A stretch of 8,903 bases of DNA. It comes from DATCIH01 sp036507955. GTDB lineage: Bacteria; Bacillota; Clostridia; Clostridiales; Clostridiaceae. The stretch's first letter is position 1; every line of letters begins with the position of its first letter. Shown piece by piece: positions 1-6,278 of this stretch. The DNA lies in assembly GCA_036507955.1 (NCBI GenBank), contig DATCIH010000152.1, forward strand, positions 1-8,903, given 5' to 3'. The notes below the pieces were generated by a model. That model saw only the letters and a list, made by a program, of their open reading frames with translations, ran no database searches and had not been told where the DNA came from. The translations under genes and the position numbers were made by a program.

Positions 1-262
1 CTTCACGTTTAAACTTTGACCAAAAACCAAAATCGAAAATAATATCAACACCAATCGCTACAACTTCAAGTGATTTTTTAAAAAGATATTTCATTGTTTT
101 CTCCTGCATTTCATCGTATAAATCACCACAATATTGACCAAATAAAGTTAGCATAATTTCATCACATGAAAGCAAAATAGCATTGTTTTCTTTTACAAGC
201 TTCTTTGCGTATGTAGTTTTACCGCTACATAGTTTACCACAAATAAGCATTACTTTAGACAT
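1..262 (-). CDS. P-loop (AAA-type) predicted kinase, N-terminal part only
   Basis: This is the first 87 codons of a gene that continues past the left edge. The protein begins MSKVMLICGKLCSGKTTYAK, so residues 9-16 (GKLCSGKT) form a Walker A ATP-binding loop right at the N-terminus. An acidic LSCDE motif follows near residue 33, and near the cut end there is a hydrophobic strand ending in DFGFW. That order (N-terminal P-loop, S-x-DE, hydrophobic-DFGFW) is typical of the small predicted kinases of the COG0645 / zeta-toxin-like group, which phosphorylate small molecules. The substrate cannot be told from this fragment. The start at 260-262 is supported by a GGGGGGG ribosome binding site seven bases upstream. 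It is the most distal gene of the left minus-strand run. The kinase fold is fairly sure; the subfamily is inference. Confidence 0.8.
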   Translation of the reverse strand, partial: MSKVMLICGKLCSGKTTYAKKLVKENNAILLSCDEIMLTLFGQYCGDLYDEMQEKTMKYLFKKSLEVVAIGVDIIFDFGFWSKFKRE

Positions 263-356
263 TTTATATCCCCCCCATTTGAAATCTCCGTTAGTTCATC
301 ATAGAATACCTTTGTTACGTAACTTAGGAAAACTTAAAATTATTAAGCAATAATTT

Positions 357-542
357 CTAATTATTCTTTTCAGTCTCTTTTTTTACAAACTTATCCGAAT
401 AATGCCATATCATAAATATTAAGATTAATACGCAACATGATAAGCCAACGACAATACTGAATTTTTTATAATGTATACAAGTCGATAATAGCCATAGAAT
501 ACCAAGAATTGTTATAATCCACCTTGCCTTATTCATTTTCAT
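357..542 (-). CDS. small two-helix membrane protein, unknown function
   Basis: I do not recognise this 61-residue protein. It begins MKMNKARW, then has two hydrophobic stretches (about residues 8-20 and 28-46) separated by a short polar HYKK loop, and ends in a lysine/glutamate-rich tail. That is what a small integral membrane protein with two helices looks like. The open frame extends 14 codons further upstream. I chose the ATG at 540-542 because a good GGAGGA ribosome binding site lies 8 bases before it, and that site falls inside the extended reading. Charged residues at both ends suggest a helical hairpin with both termini in the cytoplasm. Its neighbours give no hint of its job. Confidence 0.6.
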   Translation of the reverse strand: MKMNKARWIITILGILWLLSTCIHYKKFSIVVGLSCCVLILIFMIWHYSDKFVKKETEKNN

Positions 543-676
543 GTTTATTTTCCTCCATAAAATAAATATACCCTCGATTCTCAATTCTAAAAAATCATTA
601 AAACAGAAATCAACTTAATAGACCTCTTTAGAATATTTGTCTTAAGTTAGGAGAATGCTTGCAATATTTTCCATTC

Positions 677-1303
677 CTATTCAATATTCTTTCGATACCC
701 TCGATACCCTCTTTTTATTAAATTTGATAAATCTTCTATTCGTAAAAGAACTCTTCCAGTAATTCTACTTGAATCTACAATTTGTATACTTTTTTTCTCA
801 TTATCTAAAAAACTTATAAATATCATAACATGGCTTCCAGGTAGAAGTATAATATCACCAGGTAGAAGTAAATTCGTTGAATTTAAAGGTGTTGCAATAT
901 TAGTTATTGACACAGTAGATACTCTTTTTGTTAAACCCCAGCAAATTTTAACAAGCCCAGAACAATCAACACCAACACAATACTTACCAACCCCATTATC
1001 TCTATAGTCTGGTACATTACCTGCAAACTTTCCGTCTGCAATTCCAGTATCAAACTCTTCAATTGTAGTACAACCACCCCAATTATATGGTACTCCCTTA
1101 TTGAATTGCTCTATTATCCACCATCCACAATTATATTTATTACTTATATAATTTAAATCTGGCGTATTAACTAAAATCCCATCAGTATCATACCCATGAA
1201 AGAGGTTATTAATAGTCGACTTCCATATATGATTAGCATAAGTTACAGCACATGAAACCACATTTTCTCGCCAAAATTCATTATCTAAATTATTGTTTTT
1301 CAT
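677..1303 (-). CDS. NlpC/P60-like cysteine hydrolase without signal peptide
   Basis: A 208-residue protein of the NlpC/P60 papain-like superfamily, whose members cleave peptide bonds of peptidoglycan stem peptides or related amides. The visible marks are VPYNWGG at residues 71-77 (family Y-x-WGG), GVDCSGLV at 111-118 with the probable catalytic Cys114, LLPGDIILL at 146-154, and GSHVMIF at 156-162 with the probable catalytic His158. The third polar residue is uncertain; Asp177 is a candidate. The roughly 70 residues before WGG contain no signal peptide or membrane segment and no SH3 or LysM cell-wall domain. The enzyme may therefore be cytoplasmic, act after lysis, or work on a non-wall substrate. 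A GGGAGG site five bases before the ATG fixes the start. The family call is strong; the substrate is unknown. Confidence 0.82.
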   Translation of the reverse strand: MKNNNLDNEFWRENVVSCAVTYANHIWKSTINNLFHGYDTDGILVNTPDLNYISNKYNCGWWIIEQFNKGVPYNWGGCTTIEEFDTGIADGKFAGNVPDYRDNGVGKYCVGVDCSGLVKICWGLTKRVSTVSITNIATPLNSTNLLLPGDIILLPGSHVMIFISFLDNEKKSIQIVDSSRITGRVLLRIEDLSNLIKRGYRGYRKNIE

Positions 1304-1416
1304 ATCTACCTCCCAAAATTCTTTCTTCTAACTCGCTTGATTATAAGAAAATACAATTATACAATATCCCAAATATTTATTTAATGGACCATTTAAGAAT
1401 ATTTTTCAGAATAATT

Positions 1417-2115
1417 TTATTCAAGTGAAAGATTTTGAATGATATTTCTATATATAAGATAATGTGCTTCATCAGACGGGTGTAACCCATCATGTTTTTC
1501 ACCCTTACCAACCATTAAGTCTTCTAAAGTGTGACCAGAATTCATCAATTAGCTATTGATATAGTCATAATGACTTATAAATTGTACTTTTTCTTCTTCC
1601 GACACATCTTTTATCACATTGTTTACATTGCCCATTGTATATAGACGATTGGGATACGCCTGATTCTTTGGAGTAGAAGGATTGGGAGACATCAGAATAA
1701 TTGTCTTATTTTCGTGTTTAAGATATTTAACAATATAAGTGAGGTTGTTATATAGAGCTGTCATACCCTCCACTTGCTTTCTATCATTTGCACCAACCAA
1801 AATGAGTATTATGTCGTCAGTCTTGTTATATAAATTCAATAAATTATCCCTTAAATGTGTTGATGTTATATTGCTACATCCATTATTAACTACATGACTT
1901 TTCGGGAAGTTTTTAACTATGTACTTTGTCAGAAGCGAAGCCCAACATTTTTGCCCCAGTTGTCGCTTGAATTGAATACCATCAATGGTGATGAAAAGTT
2001 CTCCTGAACGGTTATTGTCCGAACTACCTCCCCCTGCTGTAATGCTATCACCTATTAGCTTTATTATTGCACCTCTTTTAAGTATTGCCTTAATTGTTTC
2101 AAAATTATGGTCCAT
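1417..2115 (-). pseudogene. SGNH/GDSL hydrolase interrupted by an in-frame stop
   Basis: An SGNH-hydrolase (GDSL esterase/lipase family) gene with a TAA at 1549-1551. The first 188 codons carry block I, IGDSITAGG, with nucleophile Ser24; a block II-like NNGCSN near residue 79; and block III, VGAND, at 107-111. After the TAA the same frame stays open for 43 more codons and encodes HDGLHPSDEAH, the block V Asp-x-x-His (Asp209 and His212 if the stop counts as codon 189), ending at 1417-1419. The essential Asp and His are thus cut off from the Ser. A single base change, for example from CAA, GAA or AAA, would explain it. Restart at the ATG at 1543-1545 (in TAATTGATG) would give a 42-residue fragment holding only block V. 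An AGAGGTG ribosome binding site precedes the start at 2115. A sequencing error is possible. Confidence 0.8.
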
Positions 2116-2223
2116 TCAAGCACCTCTCTTTATACATAAAATGCAAATAACTCTTAATTGATAATATATTAACTTTGTGACATCACTACAGAAGATTGCG
2201 ATAAAACGAAATGAAAATCATGC

Positions 2224-2775
2224 TCATATTTGCTTAATTTCATTTAAACATTGCATACAAAAATTGTTTAGTTTTAATATATTGTATAAAATATTTTCTT
2301 GAAGTCTTTCACTCGTATTTAAAGCTTTTTCATACATATCTATTGATATAACCTTTTGTTCCAATGCTTCTTCAAGTTCATCCATATCATCAATTATTAT
2401 TTTTCCATCAGGATAAACAATCAAATCTAAAAATAAATCATTTACGTAGACAATTCCGTCTTCATCAAAGCCATAACCATCAATAATATCAATATACCAA
2501 GCAATCATGTCATCTCTGCCATTTATAACTACCATTATTGTGAAATCTTCATTTTCAGGTAAAATTCTTAACCATTTCATTCCACTATCACAAAATATAA
2601 TTTCTTCGCCATTATAATTCCATGTCTGTGGCATAGTGACACTATCCAGTAATATCAGTGCAACATAACAATTAAACTCCTTATTACTAATCTTTTTCTG
2701 AATATATCTTTTATTTTCAATAACTTTAAATACATCACACGTAAATCTATCTTTCTTAATTGTTAACTGTTTCAT
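2224..2775 (-). CDS. DUF402 family protein, predicted nucleotide phosphatase
   Basis: A 183-residue protein of the DUF402 family. Characterised Firmicutes members are metal-dependent nucleoside tri-/diphosphatases. The signature region is AWYIDIIDG (92-100), then VNDLFLDLIVYPDG (111-124), then IDDMDELEEAL (128-138). These supply Asp96, Asp113, Asp117, Asp129, Asp130, Asp132 and Glu133, the acidic cluster expected to bind metal. The N-terminal half is the expected beta-rich part and the last 40 residues are helical. I take the ATG at 2773-2775, with GGGAG five bases upstream. A TTG four codons further out would place the ribosome binding site inside the gene. It lies 58 bp after the 2H phosphoesterase gene. 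The family is fairly certain; the exact substrate is inferred from relatives. Confidence 0.75.
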   Translation of the reverse strand: MKQLTIKKDRFTCDVFKVIENKRYIQKKISNKEFNCYVALILLDSVTMPQTWNYNGEEIIFCDSGMKWLRILPENEDFTIMVVINGRDDMIAWYIDIIDGYGFDEDGIVYVNDLFLDLIVYPDGKIIIDDMDELEEALEQKVISIDMYEKALNTSERLQENILYNILKLNNFCMQCLNEIKQI

Positions 2776-2833
2776 ATAATCTCCCAATTTTTATATAAAT
2801 AATTTCATTTGTCACAACGGAAGAAAAAGCGAA

Positions 2834-3376
2834 TTAATTAATTAAATCTACTTCAAGCTCAATAATAAAATCTTCATTTTCATCAATAATTTCAACAGAA
2901 ATTTTATCTACTATTGTGGTAAAATTTTCTTTAATAAGTTTAGTATCTTTAAATGCTACATTTAAATTTTCTTTTGAAGTAAAACTACCTATTGTCATAT
3001 GAGGCATAAATGTTTTTTCACTTAGCCAATCAAGTTTATAGTTTTGTAAGATTCCTGTATATAATTTTTTACTCAGTTCCTTTATTTGTTCATTACCTTG
3101 CTTTATGTCTAAAAATAAATACATACCTAAGACGTTATTAACTTTTACCATCTCCTGTAAAGTCAATCTAAACTGTCTTGTTCCATAAAGTACTTTCTTC
3201 AAATGTTCCTTAATTTCAATTGATGTAAGATTACTAACAAAAGTAAACACCAATGTAATGTGTGGTCTAACGTGATTTGCAAGTGGGTCATATTTTTCTC
3301 TTATTTCATTTATAAAATTAATATTTTCAAACTGTGGAAATATCATTATGGTTCTTTTCTTGATATTACAATTCAT
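2834..3376 (-). CDS. 2H phosphoesterase / 2'-5' RNA ligase-like protein
   Basis: A 180-residue protein with the two H-x-T motifs that define the 2H phosphoesterase superfamily: RPHITLVF with His39 and Thr41, and MPHMTIGSF with His126 and Thr128. Their spacing of about 87 residues and the roughly 180-residue length fit the LigT / YjcG-like group. These act on 2',5'-phosphodiester or 2',3'-cyclic phosphate bonds in RNA or small nucleotides. The beta-strand pattern around each motif (VFTF, YLFLDI, IELEVDL) is also as expected. A GGGGG site about six bases upstream supports the start. It follows fmt by 90 bp and precedes the DUF402 gene by 58 bp. Whether ligase or cyclic phosphodiesterase is its real activity cannot be read from the sequence. 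Confidence 0.82.
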   Translation of the reverse strand: MNCNIKKRTIMIFPQFENINFINEIREKYDPLANHVRPHITLVFTFVSNLTSIEIKEHLKKVLYGTRQFRLTLQEMVKVNNVLGMYLFLDIKQGNEQIKELSKKLYTGILQNYKLDWLSEKTFMPHMTIGSFTSKENLNVAFKDTKLIKENFTTIVDKISVEIIDENEDFIIELEVDLIN

Positions 3377-3466
3377 CTTAATCCCCCTCAGTTTATAAAT
3401 ATATTACATCTCAATAAAATACTAAATCGTCCCCTAAGAATATTACGAACTATTAATCAATTATGA

Positions 3467-4420
3467 TTATGATAATACAATGCCTTTTTCTATTTTATTT
3501 CCTTTTAAAAATTCTTTTACCTCAAGAGGTTTCCCCCCTGGAAACTGTAATATTTCTATAATCAGAATACCGTTATTGGTGGCGACTGTAATTCCTTCAT
3601 TATTTGCATCTATGATATAACCAGGTGGTTTAATAATATTTGCCTCTAATGACTTGGATTTGAATATTTTAATTGGAATATCTTTATAATAAGTATGAGC
3701 AGTTGGCCATGAGTTTATATTTTTATATGGCCAAGAACTCAATCCTCTTATTAAATTATGTATGTTAATACTACTGTCATTCCAATTAATCTTTGCCATT
3801 TGCTTGTTTAACATCTGTACATAAGAACTTCCATCACTCTGTTGTTTTACCCCACAAATTTTACCTGTGATAATTCCATTTATTGTTTCCTCTAACAGTT
3901 CAGCACCGTTTATTTTTAATAATTTGTACAATTCTCCTGCTGTCATAGATTCAGATATGTCAAACTCACTTCTCATAAGCATATCACCCGTATCTATACC
4001 AGTATCCATTAGTATAGTTGTATTTCCAGTTGTTATTTCCCCATTTATTAAACTCCAATTTATTGGTGATGACCCCCTATACATTGGGAGGAGAGATGCA
4101 TGTAGATTAATACATCCGAGTCTTGGTATGTCAAGTATATGCTTAGTTATGATTTGACCATATGCTACAACAATAATAAAATCAGGTTTTATTTCTTTTA
4201 ATTTATCAATAATTACAGAGTCTGTTTTTATTTTTTCGGGCTGAAAAATTGGAATTTGATTCGATAGTCCGACCTCTTTGATTGGTGAAATTGCTACCTT
4301 TTTCCCTCTTCCACTTGGTTTATCAGGTTGTGTTACAATCGCACTTACATTATATTTCTCTATCATTTTCTTCAATGAGGGAACTGCAAAATCAGGAGTT
4401 CCCATAAAAACTATTTTCAT
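3467..4420 (-). CDS. fmt: methionyl-tRNA formyltransferase
   Basis: A full-length, 317-residue Fmt, which transfers a formyl group from 10-formyltetrahydrofolate to initiator Met-tRNA in the cytoplasm. The N-terminus MKIVFMGTPDFAVPSL is the family signature. The formyltransferase domain holds Asn105, His107 (in INLHASLLP) and Asp143 (in GIDTGD), the catalytic triad of the family, plus SLLPMYRG at 109-116, the folate-site loop. The C-terminal OB-fold domain starts near residue 205 and includes LIRGLSSWPY and LQFPGGKP. No key residue is missing. A GGGAGG site eight bases before the ATG fixes the start. In most Firmicutes fmt lies in a def-fmt-rsmB cluster. Here it stands alone, with an RNA-ligase-like gene downstream and a long non-coding region upstream. 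It may be a relocated or second copy. Confidence 0.95.
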   Translation of the reverse strand: MKIVFMGTPDFAVPSLKKMIEKYNVSAIVTQPDKPSGRGKKVAISPIKEVGLSNQIPIFQPEKIKTDSVIIDKLKEIKPDFIIVVAYGQIITKHILDIPRLGCINLHASLLPMYRGSSPINWSLINGEITTGNTTILMDTGIDTGDMLMRSEFDISESMTAGELYKLLKINGAELLEETINGIITGKICGVKQQSDGSSYVQMLNKQMAKINWNDSSINIHNLIRGLSSWPYKNINSWPTAHTYYKDIPIKIFKSKSLEANIIKPPGYIIDANNEGITVATNNGILIIEILQFPGGKPLEVKEFLKGNKIEKGIVLS

Positions 4421-4440
4421 TATTGATACCTCCCTTTGAT

Positions 4441-4462
4441 ACTACAAAATATATTTTGTAGT
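4441..4462. promoter_or_regulatory. 22-bp perfect palindrome just before fmt
   Basis: The arms ACTACAAAATA and TATTTTGTAGT are exact reverse complements with no spacer. It lies 20 bases before the fmt ATG and directly outside its ribosome binding site. It could be a repressor operator or a weak, AT-rich hairpin in the fmt leader that affects translation start. It has no T-run, so it is not a terminator. The function is inference. Confidence 0.5.
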
Positions 4463-4511
4463 TATTCATTAGTTACACAATATTCTACAATTGTAATTCT
4501 CCTATTTGTAA

Positions 4512-4562
4512 ATTATAGCATAATTTGCAAATGGATTATAACTATAATTGTAATTGTTATAA
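4512..4562 (-). promoter_or_regulatory. candidate fmt promoter with overlapping inverted repeat
   Basis: On the minus strand TGCTATAAT (4512-4520) is a perfect extended -10 box (TG-n-TATAAT), about 90 bases before the fmt start. No good -35 box is seen at the right distance, which extended -10 promoters tolerate. Over the -35 position lies an imperfect 27-bp inverted repeat with outer arms TTATAAC (4536-4542) and GTTATAA (4556-4562), a possible repressor site. A further 10-bp palindrome, TACAATTGTA, lies at 4486-4495 in the leader. The promoter is reasonable; the operator is speculative. Confidence 0.4.
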
Positions 4563-4679
4563 ACTACTTATATAATCTATAATCTATTTTGTGGTTTTCC
4601 CATGACTACTGTTGTACTTCCCAATTAATGGTTATGGCATCATTTTTTAATCCATATCTACTAATAATCAATTCATTCC

Positions 4680-5580
4680 AAGTTCCTGCATATTCTCCTG
4701 CTATCTTTCAATCTTTCCCTGAAGTTTTTTTTCTTTGATATTTCTCACTCATACTAAGGAGTTTATTTAATCTTTTCTGCTACTCTGTAGTCGAGCACTA
4801 AACTCGTACAACGAATCCCCCACAAACCAGCATTCCTGCGTTCACATTTCTGTACCAATTTTTCTAAAGTCGTTCAACAACTCCTGCAAAGCTCCCATTT
4901 TAATTCCCTCATTCTCCCAATCCCAGGGAACAAAGTCGTTCAAAATTTCAATTACTCAACAGGAATTTAGGGTTAGCCTTTCCTGCTTAAAATCAATCTT
5001 TTCCTCAATCTCTTATTCAGAATCCTTAATTCAGGAAGCATTTCATCAATCTTTTATTGGATTTATTCATCTATTCTTTCATTATTAATGTCAATTGCAT
5101 CTCCTACATTTTCTCCTGTATACCCTCAATCCTTTCTTCAATCCTTCATTTCCTGGGTCATTCTTCAATCATTATTCATTCGTCAGTTCTATATTTATTC
5201 TCGCTTAAAGAGGCTATTTCCAAGCCTTATTATTAGATGCATTGAATAAACTCCTGCATTGAAATCCTGCCAAAAATCCATCATTTACTTCTCTAAATCC
5301 TGCTATAACTCCAACTTATTTTCAATTGAATACTAATCAAATTCAACCTTTTTTCTTTCATTTATCTTTTTATTCTCCTGCATCAATCTCCCTTTTCTCC
5401 TGCCTTTTCTCTCTCTTTTCAATCCTCTTTTTCTCCTGCAAAGTTCAATCTTTCCTTCACCCCACTATTCAATCTTTACTTCATGCCTTTCTAATCATTC
5501 CTTATCTAAGCCTTGATTTATCTGGCTTTATATCTTTATTTCTTCCTGCCTATTTGCTTTATCTTAATTTAAATCTGCCT
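4680..5580. other. C/T-rich non-coding tract with repeated hexamers
   Basis: No gene is supported in these 900 bases. The plus strand is extremely poor in G: by hand count 5341-5580 holds 68 C and 12 G. TCCTGC occurs 12 times (for example 4683, 4696, 4882, 5252, 5376, 5434, 5544) and TCAATC 11 times (from 4708 to 5469). CTCCTGCAAAG occurs twice (4881 and 5433). An open frame at 5326-5619 encodes only Phe, Leu, Ser and Pro as a by-product of the pyrimidine bias and has no ribosome binding site. On the minus strand the tract reads as purine-rich GCAGGA/GATTGA. The role is unknown. Confidence 0.7.
4800..4946 (-). repeat. left set: three 15-mers at exact 66-bp spacing
   Basis: The copies start at 4800 (AAACTCGTACAACGA), 4866 (AAAGTCGTTCAACAA) and 4932 (AAAGTCGTTCAAAAT). 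They match the reverse complement of the right-hand unit (AAACTCGTTCAACAA) at 13, 14 and 12 of 15 positions. Their CGT cores are at 4805, 4871 and 4937, exactly 66 bp apart. The DNA between copies is not itself repeated, so these look like separate protein-binding sites, not a tandem duplication. Confidence 0.65.
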
Positions 5581-5655
5581 TTTTTATCTGGTTTTTGTGG
5601 GGTTTTTAGTGGTGAATAAAACAGGAACAGCTTCTCGTTGCGAGGTTATTTGGCT

Positions 5656-5682
5656 GGGGTGGTGGGGGGTGTTTTGGGGGGG
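5656..5682 (+). other. G-quadruplex motif
   Basis: On the plus strand runs of 4, 2, 6 and 7 G are separated by 1-6 bases. The stretch fits the usual four-run G3+/N1-7 rule if the last run of seven is read as two runs of three with a G between. Nothing else in this AT-rich window is similar. It sits about 65 bases right of the point where strand skew flips. Confidence 0.6.
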
Positions 5683-5771
5683 AAATACAGGAAGGTGATA
5701 CAGGAGAAGGTTCTATTTTTCAGTTATTTTTTGGGCTGGATTTGGGTAAATGGTAAAACAGGAACAGGAAA

Positions 5772-5804
5772 ATAGGATTAAGTAGTCTCTCTCCTTAATC
5801 CTAT
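5772..5804 (+). other. perfect 11-bp hairpin
   Basis: ATAGGATTAAG (5772-5782) pairs perfectly with CTTAATCCTAT (5794-5804) across an 11-base pyrimidine-rich loop. It follows two CAGGA motifs. The T-run after it is poor (CTTATTTC), so it is at best a weak terminator. Confidence 0.55.
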
Positions 5805-5827
5805 CTTATTTCTGGCTTAGTTGTGGA

Positions 5828-5850
5828 TATTACTGGCTTCACCAGTAATA
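5828..5850 (+). other. perfect 9-bp hairpin
   Basis: TATTACTGG (5828-5836) pairs with CCAGTAATA (5842-5850) across a 5-base loop, CTTCA. It is 23 bases after the previous hairpin and part of the same series of structures. No function is evident. Confidence 0.5.
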
Positions 5851-6154
5851 ATCACTACTTGTTTTATTCTGCTTTAATCCTTGTTTCTACCTTGCTTCTT
5901 TTTCATGCTTCTGCTCAGGTTTTTTCAAAGTGGCAAGGGTTTCTTCATTGGCTACACTTATTAGCCTGTTTTTTCTACCTTAGTTCAATCTTTTTAATCA
6001 GGTTTTAAATCTTGAAAGGGGTGGTATTGAGACAGGAATGTTAAAGTGCTTTTGTGAATACAGGAAAATCTTCTTGCTCTTCTATCTTGCTTTTTAATCG
6101 CTCTTTTATCTGGTGGGATGATATGGCTTTTCTTTGAGGGTGGAGGGTAAAATA

Positions 6155-6208
6155 AATAAACCAGGAAGGAAACAGGAGTTTCTGCTCCTATTTCTACCTG
6201 GTTTTATT
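6155..6208 (+). other. long imperfect 24-bp hairpin beside the right repeats
   Basis: The left arm 6155-6178 (AATAAACCAGG...CAGGAG) pairs with 6185-6208 (CTCCTA...CCTGGTTTTATT) over about 20 base pairs. The loop is six bases. It holds two CAGGA motifs in its purine-rich arm, and its right arm runs directly into the first right-hand 15-mer at 6204. It could act as a transcription terminator in either direction, or be a structural part of the element end. Confidence 0.55.
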
Positions 6209-6258
6209 GAACAACTTTGTTACTTGTTGAACGAGTTTATTGCTTGTTGAACGAGTTT
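6204..6258 (+). repeat. right set: three 15-mers at exact 20-bp spacing
   Basis: The copies start at 6204 (TTATTGAACAACTTT), 6224 and 6244 (both TTGTTGAACGAGTTT). The last two are identical over CTTGTTGAACGAGTTTAT-type 16-base cores; the first matches at 12 of 15. They are in inverted orientation relative to the set at 4800-4946. Twenty base pairs is close to two helical turns, so proteins bound here would stack on one face. Confidence 0.7.
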
Positions 6259-6278
6259 GCTTCATGGATACAACAGAT

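Larger units (their letters stand above)
5581..6200. other. G-rich non-coding tract with CAGGA motifs and hairpins
   Basis: No gene is supported. The plus strand is G-rich at first (62 G and 14 C in 5581-5760 by hand count) and then G/T-rich. CAGGA occurs nine times (5622, 5688, 5701, 5759, 5765, 6033, 6061, 6162, 6173) and TCCTG not at all, the reverse of the tract to the left. It carries a G-quadruplex motif and three good hairpins, listed separately. An open frame from a GTG at 5823 to 6008 encodes a hydrophobic 61-mer, but it has no ribosome binding site and begins inside a hairpin, so I do not call it. Confidence 0.65.
4786..6272. mobile_element. candidate gene-less element with Tn7/Tn5053-type ends
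   Basis: Seen: six copies of one 15-mer lie in two inverted groups. The left group has three copies exactly 66 bp apart and the right group three copies exactly 20 bp apart. Outside the outermost copy on each side, reading inward, is TGTA, then 10 unrelated bases, then AAACTCGT, so the span begins TGTA at 4786 and ends TACA at 6272. Known: Tn7-like elements have dispersed TnsB sites at the left end, tightly packed ones at the right end, and TGT...ACA termini. Inferred: this is a 1.49-kb non-autonomous relative mobilised by a transposase elsewhere. Against it: the 5-bp flanks (TACTC and ACAGA) are not a duplication, no tns/tni gene is inside, and some sequence of the same odd style (4680-4720) lies outside. 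TGTTGTA at 4610 and TACAACA ending at 6275 are an alternative pair of outer ends. Confidence 0.35.

Noticed and set aside
309..328. GTTACGTAAC palindrome with flanking CCT/AGG as an operator
   Set aside because: A 10-bp perfect core is short in AT-rich DNA, two pairs mismatch in the arms, and it lies about 45 bases upstream of the kinase start without a visible promoter.
1549..1551. Stop-codon recoding in the SGNH gene
   Set aside because: The codon is TAA, not the UGA or UAG used for selenocysteine or pyrrolysine, and no insertion-type hairpin is evident beside it.
3260..3466. Plus-strand open frame opposite the RNA ligase-like gene
   Set aside because: It lies antisense to a gene with clear catalytic motifs and lacks a ribosome binding site.
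3867..4157. Plus-strand open frame opposite fmt
   Set aside because: It is a shadow of fmt, whose family motifs are unmistakable on the other strand.
4683..5549. CRISPR array
   Set aside because: The repeated units are only 6-11 bases, irregularly spaced, with no constant repeat of 23 or more bases.
5326..5619. Open frame of 97 codons in the C/T-rich tract
   Set aside because: It is made almost wholly of Phe, Leu, Ser, Pro and Ile as a direct result of the pyrimidine bias, has no ribosome binding site and runs across the skew flip.
5688..5699. Shine-Dalgarno-like GGAAGGTGAT suggesting a gene start
   Set aside because: No start codon with an open frame of useful length follows within 15 bases.
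5823..6008. Hydrophobic 61-codon frame starting at GTG
   Set aside because: There is no ribosome binding site, the start lies beside a perfect hairpin, and the T-rich composition alone yields hydrophobic codons.
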